This document shows, in pieces, positions 11,096-37,020 of a stretch of 64,000 nucleotides of DNA. The stretch comes from Ananas comosus (lineage: Eukaryota > Streptophyta > Magnoliopsida > Poales > Bromeliaceae). The DNA is taken from positions 5,060,617 through 5,124,616 of the forward strand of contig NC_033635.1 of the NCBI RefSeq assembly GCF_001540865.1, read 5' to 3'. The position numbers and the translations under genes were made by a program. The notes beneath the pieces were generated by a model. It worked only from the letters and a program-made list of their open reading frames with translations. It was not told the origin of the DNA and searched no databases. Positions within the stretch are counted from its first letter, which is position 1. Each line of letters starts with the position of its first letter.

Positions 11096-12400
11096 TTTTC
11101 ATTTCGATCCTCATATGGAACCTCCACGACGGATTGTTGCATCATCTTCCTCCGCCTTCACCAACACATGCACCGACGCCGTTGCTGGAGAAGGAGGACT
11201 TGGAGTGAGTGCGGGCAAGAAGCAAAAAATAAAAAATAAAAAGAATGAAAAATAAAATATAAAAAAATAGTTTTTCTATAAGAAAAATGAAGAACCAAAG
11301 AGAAAAGAAAAAGACGATGAATTTGCACTATTTCAGAAAATGTTGCAATATTTCATAAAAACATTACACTGTTTCAGAATAAATTTACACTCTTTGAGAG
11401 AAAAAATATATTTTTTAAATACACACTTTTTGAATGAAAATTGCATTATGTGGACAAAAATTACACTATTTTTTCTCTTTATTTTCATCCTCTTTCTTAC
11501 CAAATAGTGCAATTTTTAACCAAATAGTGCAATTTTCGTTCGAATAGTATAATTTTCGTTCAAAGAATGTAATTTTATTAAAAAAATTATTTTTTTCTCT
11601 CAAAAGGGTAATTTTTTTTTTCAAAAATAGTACAATGTTTCTCTGAAATAGTGCAATATTTTCCTGAAATAGTGCAAATTCATTATTTTCTTATTTTCTC
11701 TCTAGTGCTTTATTTTTTCTTATAGAAAAAACTATTTTTCTTTATATTTTATATTTTATATTTTATTCATTTTAGTTTTTTATTTTCTACATATTTTTCC
11801 TTGCTCCGCTCTCACCCGCACTTACTCCAAGTCCTCCTTCTCCGGCACCCTCGTCGGTGTTTGCACCGGCGAAGGCGAAGAAAGAAGATGCGGCGCTGTA
11901 CTCATTACCGTCGTGGAGAGTCATGGAGGCAGTAAAGGGGGATTGAAGAGAAAAAAAAAAGAACAAGAGAAAAAAAGAAGAGGAAGAGTACGTGAGGTTG
12001 TAAAGAGTCGAAGAGACGGTGGAGGAGGGTCGGAGAGGGAGAAAAAAAAAGAGGGTTGAGACACGGCCTCGGCGGGGTCGAAAGCGAGGAAGGCGGAGGA
12101 TGGGTGTGTGGGCGAGGGCACGTGGAACAGAACGCCTCCGCCTCCACTGTCTTCTCCGGAGAGAAAGAAAAAAGATAACAAGAGAAAAAAAAGAGAAGAG
12201 AGAAAAAAGAATAAAAATATTTTAGTGAGTTTTTTAAAATTCAATTCAAATTTGCAAAATTCAAAAAAATAATTTATTTTTAAAAAATTTAAAATCAATA
12301 ATTTTTTTATACAAATTAGCCAAAAAAAAAAATAGTTGAGTGGGTTTTTGAAAAAAGAAAAAAAAAAAAAATTGTTGTCAAGACACGTTTGTTGAGGACA
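10348..12400. mobile_element. Foldback (long inverted repeat) element upstream of NAT9
   Basis: The left arm, about 11050-11470, and the right arm, about 11560-11930, are inverted copies: CTTGGAGTGAGTGCGGG at 11199 pairs with CCCGCACTTACTCCAAG at 11815, and TTTGCACTATTTCAG near 11323 pairs with CTGAAATAGTGCAAA near 11664. The outer left part (from AGGGTTAATTGCATACACG at 10348) is pyrimidine-rich; the outer right part is purine-rich. No transposase. It ends only about 100-600 bp before the NAT9 start codon. Exact limits and superfamily are uncertain. Confidence 0.6.
10541..11000. repeat. CT-rich tandem repeat with GC-rich cores
   Basis: A unit of roughly 110-130 bp, alternating CCTCTTCCTCTTCCC tracts with CCGACCTCGCCG-type GC blocks, recurs about four times (cores near 10590, 10710, 10800 and 10925). 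Long open frames on both strands here are products of the repeat and not genes. Confidence 0.65.
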
Positions 12401-12454
12401 AATAGTATAGTGTCGTGTAATGATCCAATCCTATTTCATAGCCTCTGCGTTTAA

Positions 12455-26024
<13,570 letters not shown>

Positions 26025-27480
26025 ATTGGCTATTGATTAGTTGCGTTGGACTCGACAAAGCTAATGTTTTAGTGTACAAAAAGACCACTGGGGCTTCTAC
26101 ATAACAGTGATGTTACTTTCTCCTGGTGATTGCGGCATGGGATATGCTGATCCTTCTGACTGTTCCTGCCATCCTGATGCTTATTTATTGCTATTCACAC
26201 GAAGGCTTTGATGAATATTCAGGACACTGCTATTGAAATTGAGAACCCTAACTGTTTTGCAACATATGATTGTGTAAATGATGTCATCATTCATTATTTA
26301 GTGTAGGCATTTAATCTATCAATTTTTGTTCCATGGGTTAATATATGAACTTTTAGCATTTATTTTCGGTGTCGACCGTAGCACTTGCACAGGGCTGCAC
26401 GCCCCTGTCAATAACAGGCGCAATACTTTCTTGGTACCTAAAAATCTTATGTTTTAGCAATAACTGTTGGCATGGAATAGTTTTAATGGAAGAGAGAATA
26501 TTGTGGTGGCCGAGTCCGTATATTCGGGGTATGTTGTGTAGTATGTGATAAAGCTCTATCATGTCCAGTCCTATAAAATGAGCATTCCTTGTTGGTGCAG
26601 TAACTTTCTTCTGGCCTATATTTCTAAATTTATGTTTATGATTACCACGAGTCAGTCTAGAAAGTATCATTTTGTATTAACATTGAACTATGTAATATTT
26701 TGTATAAACGTTTTGTAAACTCAAATTTGGATTGTGAAAGTTTTAAATTATTAGTTAAACTTTATTGTACTCATATTTTGTATGAATTGTATAGATTGAT
26801 GTATATATTTGCTTCATACAAGTAGAAAATTTTTTGCCCGTTCGGTCGTTTTGTTGCACGCCCTAGAGTGGGTTCTTTGGGGGTGTTTGGAGCATGGCGG
26901 TGACAGTTCACTTTTTAAGCATTGCATTTGCACCGCTGTTCTATTTCTTCTTCAAGATAATGCCGAATTCACTCGTCTTAGTTCATGCGTTTTAACTCGT
27001 GCCACTGGAAAATCCATCAGAACTCATGCTTTTGAGGTGACTTGCGTGTTTCAATTCACCAACCATCTAAGCCTAAAGCCTACGCGCCTAACCTGTGTCT
27101 CTCGGCCCAATTTTGTTGAGTACATTAAACCGTCCTATTGCGTTATCTTAACTCCTTTACATAACACTTTATGTTTGTAAAGTTTGAGCGCATGCGCCTA
27201 ACTGTAGATGAGTTGCAAGCTTTTCGAGCTCAACTATTTTGAATGCACCGACTTTCTCGGCCATACATCTAACCTGTGCTTCTCAAGCACAAGTTTTTCA
27301 TAATATACCAAACTGCGGTATCACATTACCATGACTCTTTTGGTGAAAGCATCACGTTCATAAAAGCCGTTCATAAAAACCATTAATTTGATCGCACCAT
27401 ACCATTTAGATGGCTAATTGCTAGAAAACTCTAGATCTCACTCAAATCCACGTGAGTCTAAGAATGTGATAGATTTAATA
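26025..27480. other. NAT9 3' flank and intergenic DNA
   Basis: The first few hundred bases are presumably the NAT9 3' UTR; no canonical AATAAA was singled out. A 123-codon open frame at 26809-27180 shows no recognisable motif and is treated as chance. Confidence 0.4.
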
Positions 27481-27499
27481 AAACCTATTCAATCGAAAA

Positions 27500-27990
27500 G
27501 GTTTAATTTTGACGCCCGATGTCACGAATTTAAACAAAATCTCTTGTTATTAAATTCGTGTGACGCTTGTCTTTCTTCGTGAAGCGAGCAAGAATATCTT
27601 TCTATTTGCTAGCTCGAACCTAGTCGCCCAATGATTAAGTAGGAGAGAGAGAGAGTTTGAGGAATGTTATATTATATTATATTATTTGAGAGTAGAAGAA
27701 TTATAACTGATTTCCTAAGGAGTGGGGGTGGAGGCCACAACTATATAAACGCCACTTGCCACCCAAGCTAACAAATAAAAAGGCACTAAGTGATGCAAAA
27801 CTACTAGCCAACACGGGAGGCTACAAACTCCCAAGAGGCTACACTTATTACTCTTTCTGTAAGCTTGTTGGTAGCCGAATTTTTCGACCCTTGACCTGGT
27901 CAAAGATCCTCGGGGAGCGCGTCGGGGTGAGGAGCAGCTACGGATAGTGACCCTCGAAGTTTGCGCCCTTTGACAGATCAAGCGATTCGG
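27500..27990 (-). mobile_element. Possible copia-type LTR remnant, minus orientation
   Basis: On the minus strand there is a TATA box (GCGTTTATATAGTTGTGG near 27740) with a CT-rich leader (rc of the GAGAGAGAGAGAG at 27642) and a start-like TGTTGGCTAG. This resembles an LTR promoter, but the ends are not defined and no PBS or pol is adjacent. Confidence 0.25.
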
Positions 27991-28014
27991 CTGACGAGGG
28001 ATCGAGCCAGCTGG

Positions 28015-28350
28015 GTTCGAAAATCTTTACTGTAGAATCGGTTCGGCTGGAGGAGCCGAATGTATGAACTGTGTAGGGATCGATGTCGGCAGAAGAGCCG
28101 AATGGAAGAAGTACACAGTAACTAGTCGGCTAAAAGAGCCGAATAAATGAAATACACAATGACTGGTCGGCTGAAAGAGCCGAATGCCTATATATATATA
28201 TATATAAATTAATTAAATAGAGTGTGCCCAAAGGGCATACAGACTCTGCATATATAGTTTACAACAGAGTGATGCCCATGGAGCAGACAGACTCTGCAAA
28301 CGTAGTCTACAACGGAGTGATGCCCGTGGGACAGACAGACTCCAGGGTTC
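28015..28350. repeat. Two short tandem arrays (GAGCCGAAT and GCAGACAGACTC units)
   Basis: About 28020-28180: three or four units of about 60 bp built on GTCGGCTGAAAGAGCCGAAT, which can form a CGGCT...AGCCG hairpin. About 28225-28350: three units of about 60 bp with CAGACTCTGCA and GAGTGATGCCC. A (TA)n tract at 28192-28206 separates them. Confidence 0.6.
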
Positions 28351-28509
28351 TACTTAGCGAACTACTCTTAGGAAAGCAGTAAATGCGGAAAAAAAAAGGA
28401 TTATATTTAGACTACTCCTAGAAAAGCGATAAAATGCAGAGGAAATAAGGGTGGTCTTCTCGTTGGTTGGAGAAAAGACTTCTATTGCAGGCTTTGAAAT
28501 TACTATTTA

Positions 28510-29174
28510 GGGTGCGTTTGATTCGCGCTATCTTTTTAAAATTCCTAGTAATCCAATAAGAATAAAAAAATATGATGGTGTTTGGCTAAACGCACTAAGT
28601 AATCTATTTAGTAATATTGGATTTACTTAGTAATGAGATTCATCCCAAAGTACTAATCTCATTACCTTGAGGGAGGGTGGGTATCCTCATATTAATGGAT
28701 TGGGATAATCAAAATATGTCTAATCTCTTTCTTTCTTCCTATCCACCGGCTAGTTGCTATTATTTTTCTTTATACTCTAATCTCATATCTCTCTTTAAAC
28801 TTATCTTTTTCTCTCTCTAAACTAAGCTCTCTCTCCCCCTCTTTTTCTAAAATCTCAACTCTCTCACTCCCTCTAATCTCGACTCTATTTCTCTTCCTAT
28901 TTCTTTAATTATACTCTCTCTCTCTAACCTATGTTCTCTCTCCCTTTTTTCTAAAAAGATGTTGAAATTTTTGATAGCATTATTTAAAATTAATTAAAGA
29001 AATAAATAAATTAATTGTATATTTTTTGTAATCTTAAATAATATGACTAAATAATATGACCATACGAACTAAACACAGGAATGTCATATTCTTAGTAATA
29101 GGATGAATAGGAATAAGATTCTCGGATATTTATTTATTCCTAGTAATTTTTTATAGTGCGAACCAAACGCACCC
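28510..29174 (+). mobile_element. PIF/Harbinger (Tourist-like) MITE, copy 1
   Basis: The terminal inverted repeats are GGGTGCGTTTGATTCGCGC at the left and TGCGAACCAAACGCACCC at the right, with 3-bp duplication TTA (28507-28509 and 29175-29177), the PIF/Harbinger signature. 665 bp, AT- and CT-rich, no transposase. Same family and orientation as 32168-32851. Confidence 0.88.
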
Positions 29175-29225
29175 TTATAGTAACATCAACCCACATTATT
29201 GGTTGGTTGGGGGAGTAGTTGTAAC

Positions 29226-29251
29226 CATGATTGTGAAAGTTACGCCCCACT
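29226..29251 (+). repeat. Left part of GAAAGTTACGCCCCACTT tandem repeat, split by an LTR
   Basis: GAAAGTTACGCCCCACT before the solo LTR is the same unit as the array at 31465-31549 after it, so the retroelement landed inside this array. Confidence 0.8.
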
Positions 29252-31464
29252 TGTGAGATCCCTGGTGTTTGTCTGTGGAAGCTTGTCGACAGCTCTGGAG
29301 AGTGTCGGGACAAGCCCGAGTCGCGTTGGCGTCAAATAGACGTAAAACGGACTCCGTGCGACGCGAGGGCAGCTTATAGCGAAGAAATTTGCAAAACTGC
29401 AGCATTCTCTGCTTGCTGTACCGGTACAAGCTTAGTGGCTGTACCGGTACAACCATCGCAGACTGCTCTCGGGTTGGCATGTGTACCGGTACAGAGGCCC
29501 GTGTACCGGTACACTTGAGTAGGTGAGGGGCTTTTTAGTAATATCACCTTGCCTTGTTTGTATCACCTATTCCCCCTTGCTTTATACGTGTAGGAGTAGA
29601 GAGAGAGAGAGTTATTTGCTACTCTTCTCCTTCTCTCTCTCCCTAGCATTGATCGAATAGGTGGATCTCGGTTGGAGCTTTCGTTGCCGACGTCGCGCCG
29701 CGGAACCGTTTGAGCTCGCGTTTGACGCCGGGGTAGCGCGAGGAGGCCAGGCGAGGAGAGGTTTTCGCCGTGTTTGCTGTCGCAGCAGTGCCCGGTGTTG
29801 TCGAGGTGAGTAATTCAGCATTTCCCTGAATTTTGGGCAGGTGTTTGTTACTTCAACTCGGAAAAGTGTTGTTTGCTGAAATCCACCGTGGACTGTTAGT
29901 ATTTCAGCTCGTACGCGGCGTAGGAGCATCGGATTTCGACGAGACTTGGCTCGTTGGATTCAGGACTGCGAGAGGAATCCACGAAGCCCTTACTTGCTGG
30001 ATTTGGTGAAGGTTAGCTTGGTCGAATCCCTGTTGTACCTCATTGCTGCGAAATTTGGACTGAATTGAGGAATTTTGGCGTTTTTAGTTTGGAGTTCGCT
30101 CGATTTCGAGACTCGGGCATTTTTGGTCAATCCAGCAGGTGGTGTTGCAGCCGAGGGTGTTCCGTGCTGCCAGGGATTAGCGAGCGAGGTGGGTTACATC
30201 GGTTTCGACTCCTAAGTTCATAATCGTCGACATGTATAGATCTGAATTTTGGTAATCTAGTTTAGCTCAAATTCATGGGTTATGTGCTTGAATGTGAGAA
30301 CTGAATTTTGAGCATGTTTTATAATTATTTAAATTATACATGTTGGACTTGGAAATTGAATTAGGAGAAAACCGCGATTTGGACCTGTCACCAGTTTTAA
30401 ACTACCTGATTTAGTTCTAGGAGCCGTTAGAAAATTGTACTGTCGCAGTTTCTTCGAGACGAGTACTCCAGGTAGTTTAGAATGTATTTACACTCGTGCT
30501 GGTTCGCCGAGTGAATTTTTACAGGGTCGTTCAGGTCGTTTCGGACTGTTGGGTGCCGTCAGAGTTGACGGTGGACCCGTATCGCCTTTTTGGCGTCAGA
30601 TTGTGCCGAGGGCACGTTACCTGTTGGTTGTTAGACCAGTTTGAGTCGATTACTTGACTTTGGCTAGTTGGAGCCTGATTGAGCTCGACAGAGATACGCT
30701 GCATACTCGGTTGGGTAGCGCCCACGAGTGCCACTCCGGAGTCAGGCTTGTGCTTTTGCGTTGGTGTCGCTCATGCCAGTTGGACTTGCTCTCCACGGAC
30801 CAGTTAGAGTGGATAGAGCCCGATAGTCGCAACGGGGCAGGGACGGGTGTATTCACAGTCCCGGGGACGGGTATGCTTACAGTCCCGATTGGATTGGGTC
30901 AGATTTGACATTTCCTACAGTTGGTTAGTGTAGAGCATGATAGTGTAGTGGATGATAGCGGTAGAGTATGCTTCCTGCTTTCCTTCTATCCTTGCTCCCT
31001 TCTGTAGACTTAGTGGGTGACCGATGTTGTTTTGGGCGGTACCCACTGAGGACTACTTGTTTTTACAGTAGTTCTCACGCCCAGTTGTTACCTATGTTTT
31101 GCAGAGCCACAGGTTCCGGCTGCTGCACCGTCTGCGGACCAGGATCGAGGCAAGGGCGTCGCGAGTTAGAGCCCTACCCGACGTGCTGATCTAGAGGTGC
31201 CCTACTGCAGGTAGATGTTTTGTTTCGAGTTTATGTACATAGTTGACTTAACTCGCCAGTGCGAGTAGCTCTGTATTTTGGATCCGAACTATGTATATGA
31301 AACTCTATTTTATTTAGCTTCAGTTTTCTCTAGCAGCTCTCTACTACTGTTTGTAGTAGTGTTTGATTTACAGGTACAGCTATCGCTTCGTATACAGGGG
31401 AAATTCCTTTGTATACGGCGGATTTGTCGGCGTGCCCGGGAAAAGTGTAATCCGGGGCGTGACA
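29252..31464 (+). mobile_element. Solo LTR, Ty3/gypsy chromovirus-type, second copy
   Basis: The 2213-bp segment starts TGTGAGATCCC and ends GGGGCGTGACA, with a perfect 5-bp duplication CCACT (29247-29251 and 31465-31469). Inside: four GTACCGGTAC palindromes (29418-29512), a weak TATA-like TTTATACGT at 29581, a CT-rich tract, splice-donor-like GAG|GTGAGT at 29806 and GAG|GTGGGT at 30189, and long blocks shared with 2200-4167 and 19713-21323. No internal region, so it is a solo LTR. Short ORFs inside are chance. Confidence 0.9.
29418..29512. repeat. GTACCGGTAC palindrome cluster in LTR U3
   Basis: Four perfect copies of the 10-bp dyad in two pairs, about 70-165 bp before the presumed TATA position. 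Confidence 0.75.
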
Positions 31465-31549
31465 CCACTTCTCATGAAAGTTACGTCCCACTTCACATGG
31501 AAGTTATGCCCCACTTCACATGAAAGTTACGCCCCACTTTTCAACCGTC
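31465..31549 (+). repeat. Tandem repeat, 23-bp unit (CATGAAAGTTACGCCCCACTT)
   Basis: Three nearly identical 23-bp units directly after the solo LTR, with a further unit at 29226-29251 on its other side. Confidence 0.8.
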
Positions 31550-32167
31550 CCGCCTAAACGCTCCTGGCCTTCAGGCGCCTTATTGTCGACTCATGGTGTA
31601 CCACGTGTCCTTATTTCTTCAGCTCATAAGTGGGCTAGGTCGGCGTGTTTATTTCAAATTTGGCATCAACAAAGCTCTAAGGGAATCTTGACCTTTTGGC
31701 ATTTGCATTTTGACTCTCAATACCTATAAAGATATTTCTAGAAGGCTCCAACAAAACTTCTGATAAAACTCTCCTTTAGAGTTTAGGTGATTGAAAAGGA
31801 GAAATCATGAAAAAATATTATGTCCGTGACACTTAGCTTACTAATATATATCAGCACTTTACTCTCTTATGAATTAGTGGATTTGAAGCTAATTTCATTT
31901 GACCTCTTATTTGATAGGTGTCATGCATCCGCAAGATACCTGACGAGAAATAAATCCTCCTAAGACTCCATCAATTTTGCATGTACTATATCAAATGAAT
32001 TTTCTTATAGCTATGCTTTTGACTATAAGATCATCATGCATGACATGTTAAGCTCCTCACATTTCCCTTTTTTTATTTTTTTTAACCTTTCGAGAGTAGC
32101 TCATTTTTCCAATTGAAGTGGTCCTTTTCTAACATTACAAATACGTACGTCCTTAAGGTTACTCTAA

Positions 32168-32851
32168 GGGTGCGTTTGGTTCGCGCTATCTTTTTAAGAT
32201 TTCTAGTAATCCAATAGAAATAAAAAAATATAACGGTGTTTGGACAAACGCATTAAGTAATCTAGTTGGTAATATTGGATTTACTTGGGAATGAGATGCA
32301 TCACAGAGTGCTAATCTCATTCCTTTGAGAGGGGGTGGGTATTCTTATATTAATGAATTGGGGTAATTATAATATGTCTAATCTCTTTCTTTCTTCTTAC
32401 CCGCCGGCTAGTTGGTATTATTTTTTTTACACTCTAATCTCATATCTCTCTCTAAATTTATCTTTTTCTTTCTAAACTTCAACTCCTTTTCTCTCTCTAA
32501 ACTATGCTATTTCTCCCCCTCTTTTTCTAAAATCTCAACCTTCTCATTCTTTCTAACCTCAGACTCTATTTCTCTTCCTATTTCTTTAATTATACTCTCT
32601 CTTTCTAACCTATATTCTCTCTTTTTTCTAAAAGGATGTTGAAATTTTTTATAATATTATTTAAAATTAATTAAGAAAATAAATTAACTAATTGTATATT
32701 TTTCGTAATCTTAAATAGCATGACTAAATAATATGACCATACAAACCAAACACCGAAATATTATATTCTTAGTAATAGGATTAATAGGAATAAGATTCTC
32801 GCATATCTTTTTACTCCTAGTAATCTTTCATAGTGCGAACCAAACGCGCCC
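32168..32851 (+). mobile_element. PIF/Harbinger (Tourist-like) MITE, copy 2
   Basis: The inverted ends are GGGTGCGTTTGGTTCGCGC and GTGCGAACCAAACGCGCCC, with 3-bp duplication TAA (32165-32167 and 32852-32854). 684 bp, collinear with 28510-29174 along its length. No coding capacity. Confidence 0.88.
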
Positions 32852-32854
32852 TAA

Positions 32855-34369
32855 TACCAAAAGTACAATGCATCACGTTTTTGTTAGCAATTATGAACAA
32901 TTAAAAGCCTAACGCACACGAGGAGAAAGGTCACAAGATGGGAAAGTTGAAAATATCCACTAATCATATACTCTTCCACTAAATCATCCAACCTAAACTC
33001 TTAAAAAATGAACTTAGGTGACCTACTATGTAACATATATACATAGTCTTAGAATAAATTTTAATTTAAATTTCTATCAATAAATTAACTGGATTCTGTA
33101 TTTTTAAAGGGAGCAATTAATATATGCTATTTGTACACCTATATTATAGGCGAATCTTACACACTCAAGTTTTTCTATGGTTAGGATTTCATCACGTGTC
33201 TTATCAATTTTTTTTTTTAAAAATCTAATATGGTTTATTAAATCCTTAAGTTCAAGGGTGTAAGATATACACTCTTTTAGATCTTTCAATTTAGCTTGTT
33301 GTTCGTGAGTCAGCTAGAGATGAAAACAGATTAAATAAGGATGAAAAATTTGATGAAATCATATCAGCATCTATATTGTTTTCTCGAATACGAATTTGGA
33401 TGTGAATATGTGTTGGATGCTAAATTTTCACTATTAAATCCTTTTATAATGGATTCAGATATTATCATATATTATTCGTATTTGAATATTATTTGAATGA
33501 TATTATTTGAATAATAATATACACTAATATGCACATATAAATATAAACTAGAACTAACAACAGTACACCTAAATTAGGTTTTATATTCATGTGCAAATTT
33601 TTATATACCTATATTTGATTATATAAATTTTAAAATTTTACAAACACTAATGTAATTTTTATATGACTCATAATAAGATTGGGAAAAAAGAACAAAAATT
33701 CATCTTGTGTACCAATCAAATAATTTAGAACTTTTTTTTTTACATATCTGAAAGTTTAAAAATACAAGATTAAAACAGAGAAATGAGATATTAAAATATT
33801 GGGATCAGGAGATTAGGGGAATGAGATATTAGAAATTAATATTATAATTTAATTTATCAATATAAAATATAATATATTAAAAAATTTTGATATCCATATT
33901 TATTTCATTTTTTTAATATTCGAATAATTTTTTACTATCTAAAACTATAAATGATCAGGATCAGATCTGGATATTTTTTTATTCGGAAGCAGATGTCGGA
34001 CACAAATAGGAATACAAATGGGGATATGTTCTCACAATATCCTATTTATTTTCACCCATAGTGTCAACACATATCGGATCCAAATTGGCTTGAACTCGGC
34101 TTATTCATTCATTAAACGAGGTGTTCACGATCTCACTTTTTAGCTAAAAAATAAATGAGCCGAATACAAGTTCGTCCTAGTTGACTCGTGTTTAGCACGA
34201 TATAACATGAAAATAAATAAATATTATATAAATAAATAAATATTATTTCTCTTTATGTGTATGTGTAGGATTCATGCATTGTAGGGTTAAATGGTTATAT
34301 GTGTTGGTACTTCTTGTATAGTTTTAGTATAAAGATGTATATGAATTGGTAATGAAACATTGAACACTT
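32855..34369. other. AT-rich intergenic DNA with possible old transposon remnants
   Basis: No gene seen. Between about 33315 and 34062 the edges (AGATGAAAACAG at left, TTTTCACCCATAG at right) are weakly inverted, as in old non-autonomous elements, but no target duplication was found. Confidence 0.3.
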
Positions 34370-35733
34370 GTGAACCCTATAAATATATGAATTGAGACAT
34401 GGACCTAGCCAAAGTAGAAAACATGGTGACATAGTGATAATTGGTTGAAATAGCACCTTGTGGCATTGAATACTAGTAGATGAAACACTTTGTGTATTGT
34501 GGCATTAGTGGACATGGCATACTCATTGTTGTGGCTTGGATCATACTCACTTATAGTCTTATCCTTGAGGGCGGTCGCTCCCCCTTGAGCGATGAGCTCC
34601 GGAGTTGTCATCACTGGGTCATAGCGGGTATCTCCCCAAAAGACGATCCCATCGGGTTGTAGCGTGTATCTCCCCGATAGTAGGGATTTAGTTGGTGAGT
34701 TTTTTGGCTAAACCTACGGGTTAATCAAGATGATTGGATATCGATGATGGCAATTGGCATGCATCATGAGTATATGTATATTGGTTATTATTCTTGTTCA
34801 GACATAATAACTGCATTATCAATTAATCATATTTATTGAAATTAGGATCAATCAAGACAAATCTTTGGGAGATGAAAAGAAAAGGGAATAAGTAAAGATA
34901 TCTTGAATACCCATAATTGCAAAATGCAAATTGCAAAAGAAAGATATTTATAATTTTCAGAGAATCACGGATAAAAAATATATATTTTAATGCGCAATTA
35001 ATCGTGAGAAGGATCTTACTTTTCCACAGTTACTAAATAACGCCGCGAGTTGCTCTTCAGTGATATAAAATAACCATGCAATCATCTAGATGAGAAATAT
35101 GTGGAGATATATAAACAAAAACTAAAAATAATCAAAATCAAAATCGAAATAGAAAATGTTCTTTACCTACCGATCGATTTCGGATATATAAACAGTCCGT
35201 TTGATGGAGTCCTCCCTCTGAGCTTTTTGAATACTACTAACACTCGACCTCCTCCTCTCACTCCTCTCACTGTAATTGCTTTTTCTCTGTAAAAATTACG
35301 AGAATAAATGAACTAATATACTTTTCTTTCACAAATTAGCAAGATTAGAGAATCCTAAAACCTATAACATTCTAATTGCATCATGGATCATAATCACGTA
35401 TCAGCAAAAACATGAAAGAAAATAAAAGATCGGAGAGATCGGTGCTTTTACCCTCCGAGAATACTGATCTCGCATCATGGCTATCTATCACACATGTATT
35501 TTGGTTAAATGTAATCAAAATACATGTGTGAATGTGATCATAGTAGTAGTATTTTCACTTTTGGTTGTTGCTTGCCTTCGTGCAAACGATGTATGTCTGC
35601 ATTTTCGTTGCGAAAATTGTATAAATGTTGATACTTATTTGTGTGGAGTCTTGGGCGGACAGGGGAGGTGCTGTCCGTTCGGCGTCTGTTGACGTACCCG
35701 AACCGACCAAATTGACGGTCGTGGGGCGTGACA
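34370..35733 (+). mobile_element. Degraded gypsy LTR, 3' end preserved
   Basis: The segment ends GTGGGGCGTGACA like the chromovirus LTRs elsewhere in the window and has a TATA-like CCTATAAATATATG near 34376. The 5' limit and any target duplication could not be fixed, so it is probably truncated. Confidence 0.4.
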
Positions 35734-35759
35734 TTATTATAGTTTAATTATATTACATT

Positions 35760-36955
35760 AGTTTAATTATATTACATTTTTAGGGTTATCCAAATAGGGC
35801 TTATTGTTGAACATTGGATTGGAAACCGGGAGTCTTCTAAGACCTTGAACTCCGTGCGGCCAAGCTGACCATTATATCAACATAATATTTTGACAAATCA
35901 GAAGGCATTCTCGAGCCCTATATAAAGGAACGAACCCCTCTCCTATTTCCACTCCATCTGCCTCTCTTCTTTCGTTCCATCAGCTTCTCCGTTTTTCACT
36001 CTATCAGCTTCTCTCTGAACTAGTAATGGGCATGTTCTTGTGTTTTCATTTTCCAATCCGGGAGAAAAATAAGAAATTTTTTTATTTCTCTTTTTCTCTC
36101 TCTTACTTTATCTCTATTGTTTTGACATACTTTTATTTATTTAATTTATTATTATTTTGTACAGAAAAAAAAAGGTACAAAGAGCCAAAGAGAAGAAACA
36201 AAGAGATAAAATAACCGTGTAGCTTCGTGCAGAAAAAATCAAGTTTGAGATTCTACAAAAGTCTGAGAATATTTACATGATGGAAAATGTAAGGAGGCGT
36301 CGGGAGCGGAGAGTAGACTTCTCTATTGCTGTGGAAAAAATTTATGCTATAATTGCAGTTTAGAAAGACATTTAAAATAATATTTAGTTTATATTTGAAC
36401 GGGTCTCTTTCTGCGGTCATCGTTGCCATAATCTATATAATCTATCTATACTCATATATATACTTACTCAATATTAAATGACACTTCCATCACATCATAA
36501 ATAGGGCCGAGTTATTATTCCTAGCGGATGTTAATATATAATACATGTTAGTACTATAATACTATAACACATAATTAATATGTTAATACATATTAATTTT
36601 AATTTTAATTTTACATGTTAATTAATTTTACAAGCCCCCAATATAATACATATTAATTTTAATTTTAATTTTACATGTTAATTAATTTTACAAGCCCCCA
36701 ATATAATACATATTAATTTTAATTTTACAATACATATTAATTTTATAATGCATCTCCAACTAATACATGTTAATTTTAATTTTATTTTAAATTTTTTATT
36801 TTACACGTTAAATTTGAAATAATTAAAATTTAAATAGAAAATTTTTAATATCAAATTTAAATTTTAAATGTTAAATTTAAATTTTAAAATTAAAATTAAA
36901 ATTATTAAAAAACACCAAAATACACCATAAACATCTCAGTCCTCACAACAATAAA
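35760..36955 (+). repeat. Tandem unit A (about 1.2 kb) with TATA box and short ORF
   Basis: The first of three consecutive copies: GGGTTATCCAAAT, then CTCGAGCCCTATATAAAGG (TATA box near 35918), a CT-rich leader with repeated CCATCAGCTTCTC, a CT/T-rich stretch, an A/G-rich block (AGAGCCAAAGAGAAGAAAC), a 28-codon ORF (36277-36363), and an AT-rich tail that itself contains a duplicated segment of about 60 bp (36600-36715). Family unknown. Confidence 0.7.
36277..36363 (+). CDS. Short conserved ORF in tandem unit A, unknown
   Basis: 28 codons from a tandem ATGATG to TAG. The peptide is basic in the middle (four consecutive Arg, then ERR) and ends in a hydrophobic tail (IYAIIAV). The frame upstream stays open for about 23 codons, so it may be the end of a larger exon. 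Copy B keeps the same frame; copy C has an in-frame stop. No family recognised and coding status unproven. Confidence 0.25.
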   Translation: MMENVRRRRERRVDFSIAVEKIYAIIAV

Positions 36956-37020
36956 TTTTAGTACTATTTTACTATAATTTAATTATGTTACATTTTCATG
37001 GTTATCCAAACATGACTTTT

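Noticed and set aside
10530..11145. Proline/serine-rich and arginine/glutamate-rich ORFs on both strands
   Set aside because: Produced by the CT/GA-rich repeat inside the foldback element. Overlapping open frames on both strands are a composition effect.
26809..27180. 123-codon ORF downstream of NAT9
   Set aside because: No recognisable motif, no typical codon pattern and no supporting neighbours.
30435..31557. Several short ORFs in the second solo LTR as genes
   Set aside because: They overlap blocks shared with the other LTRs and lack any domain.
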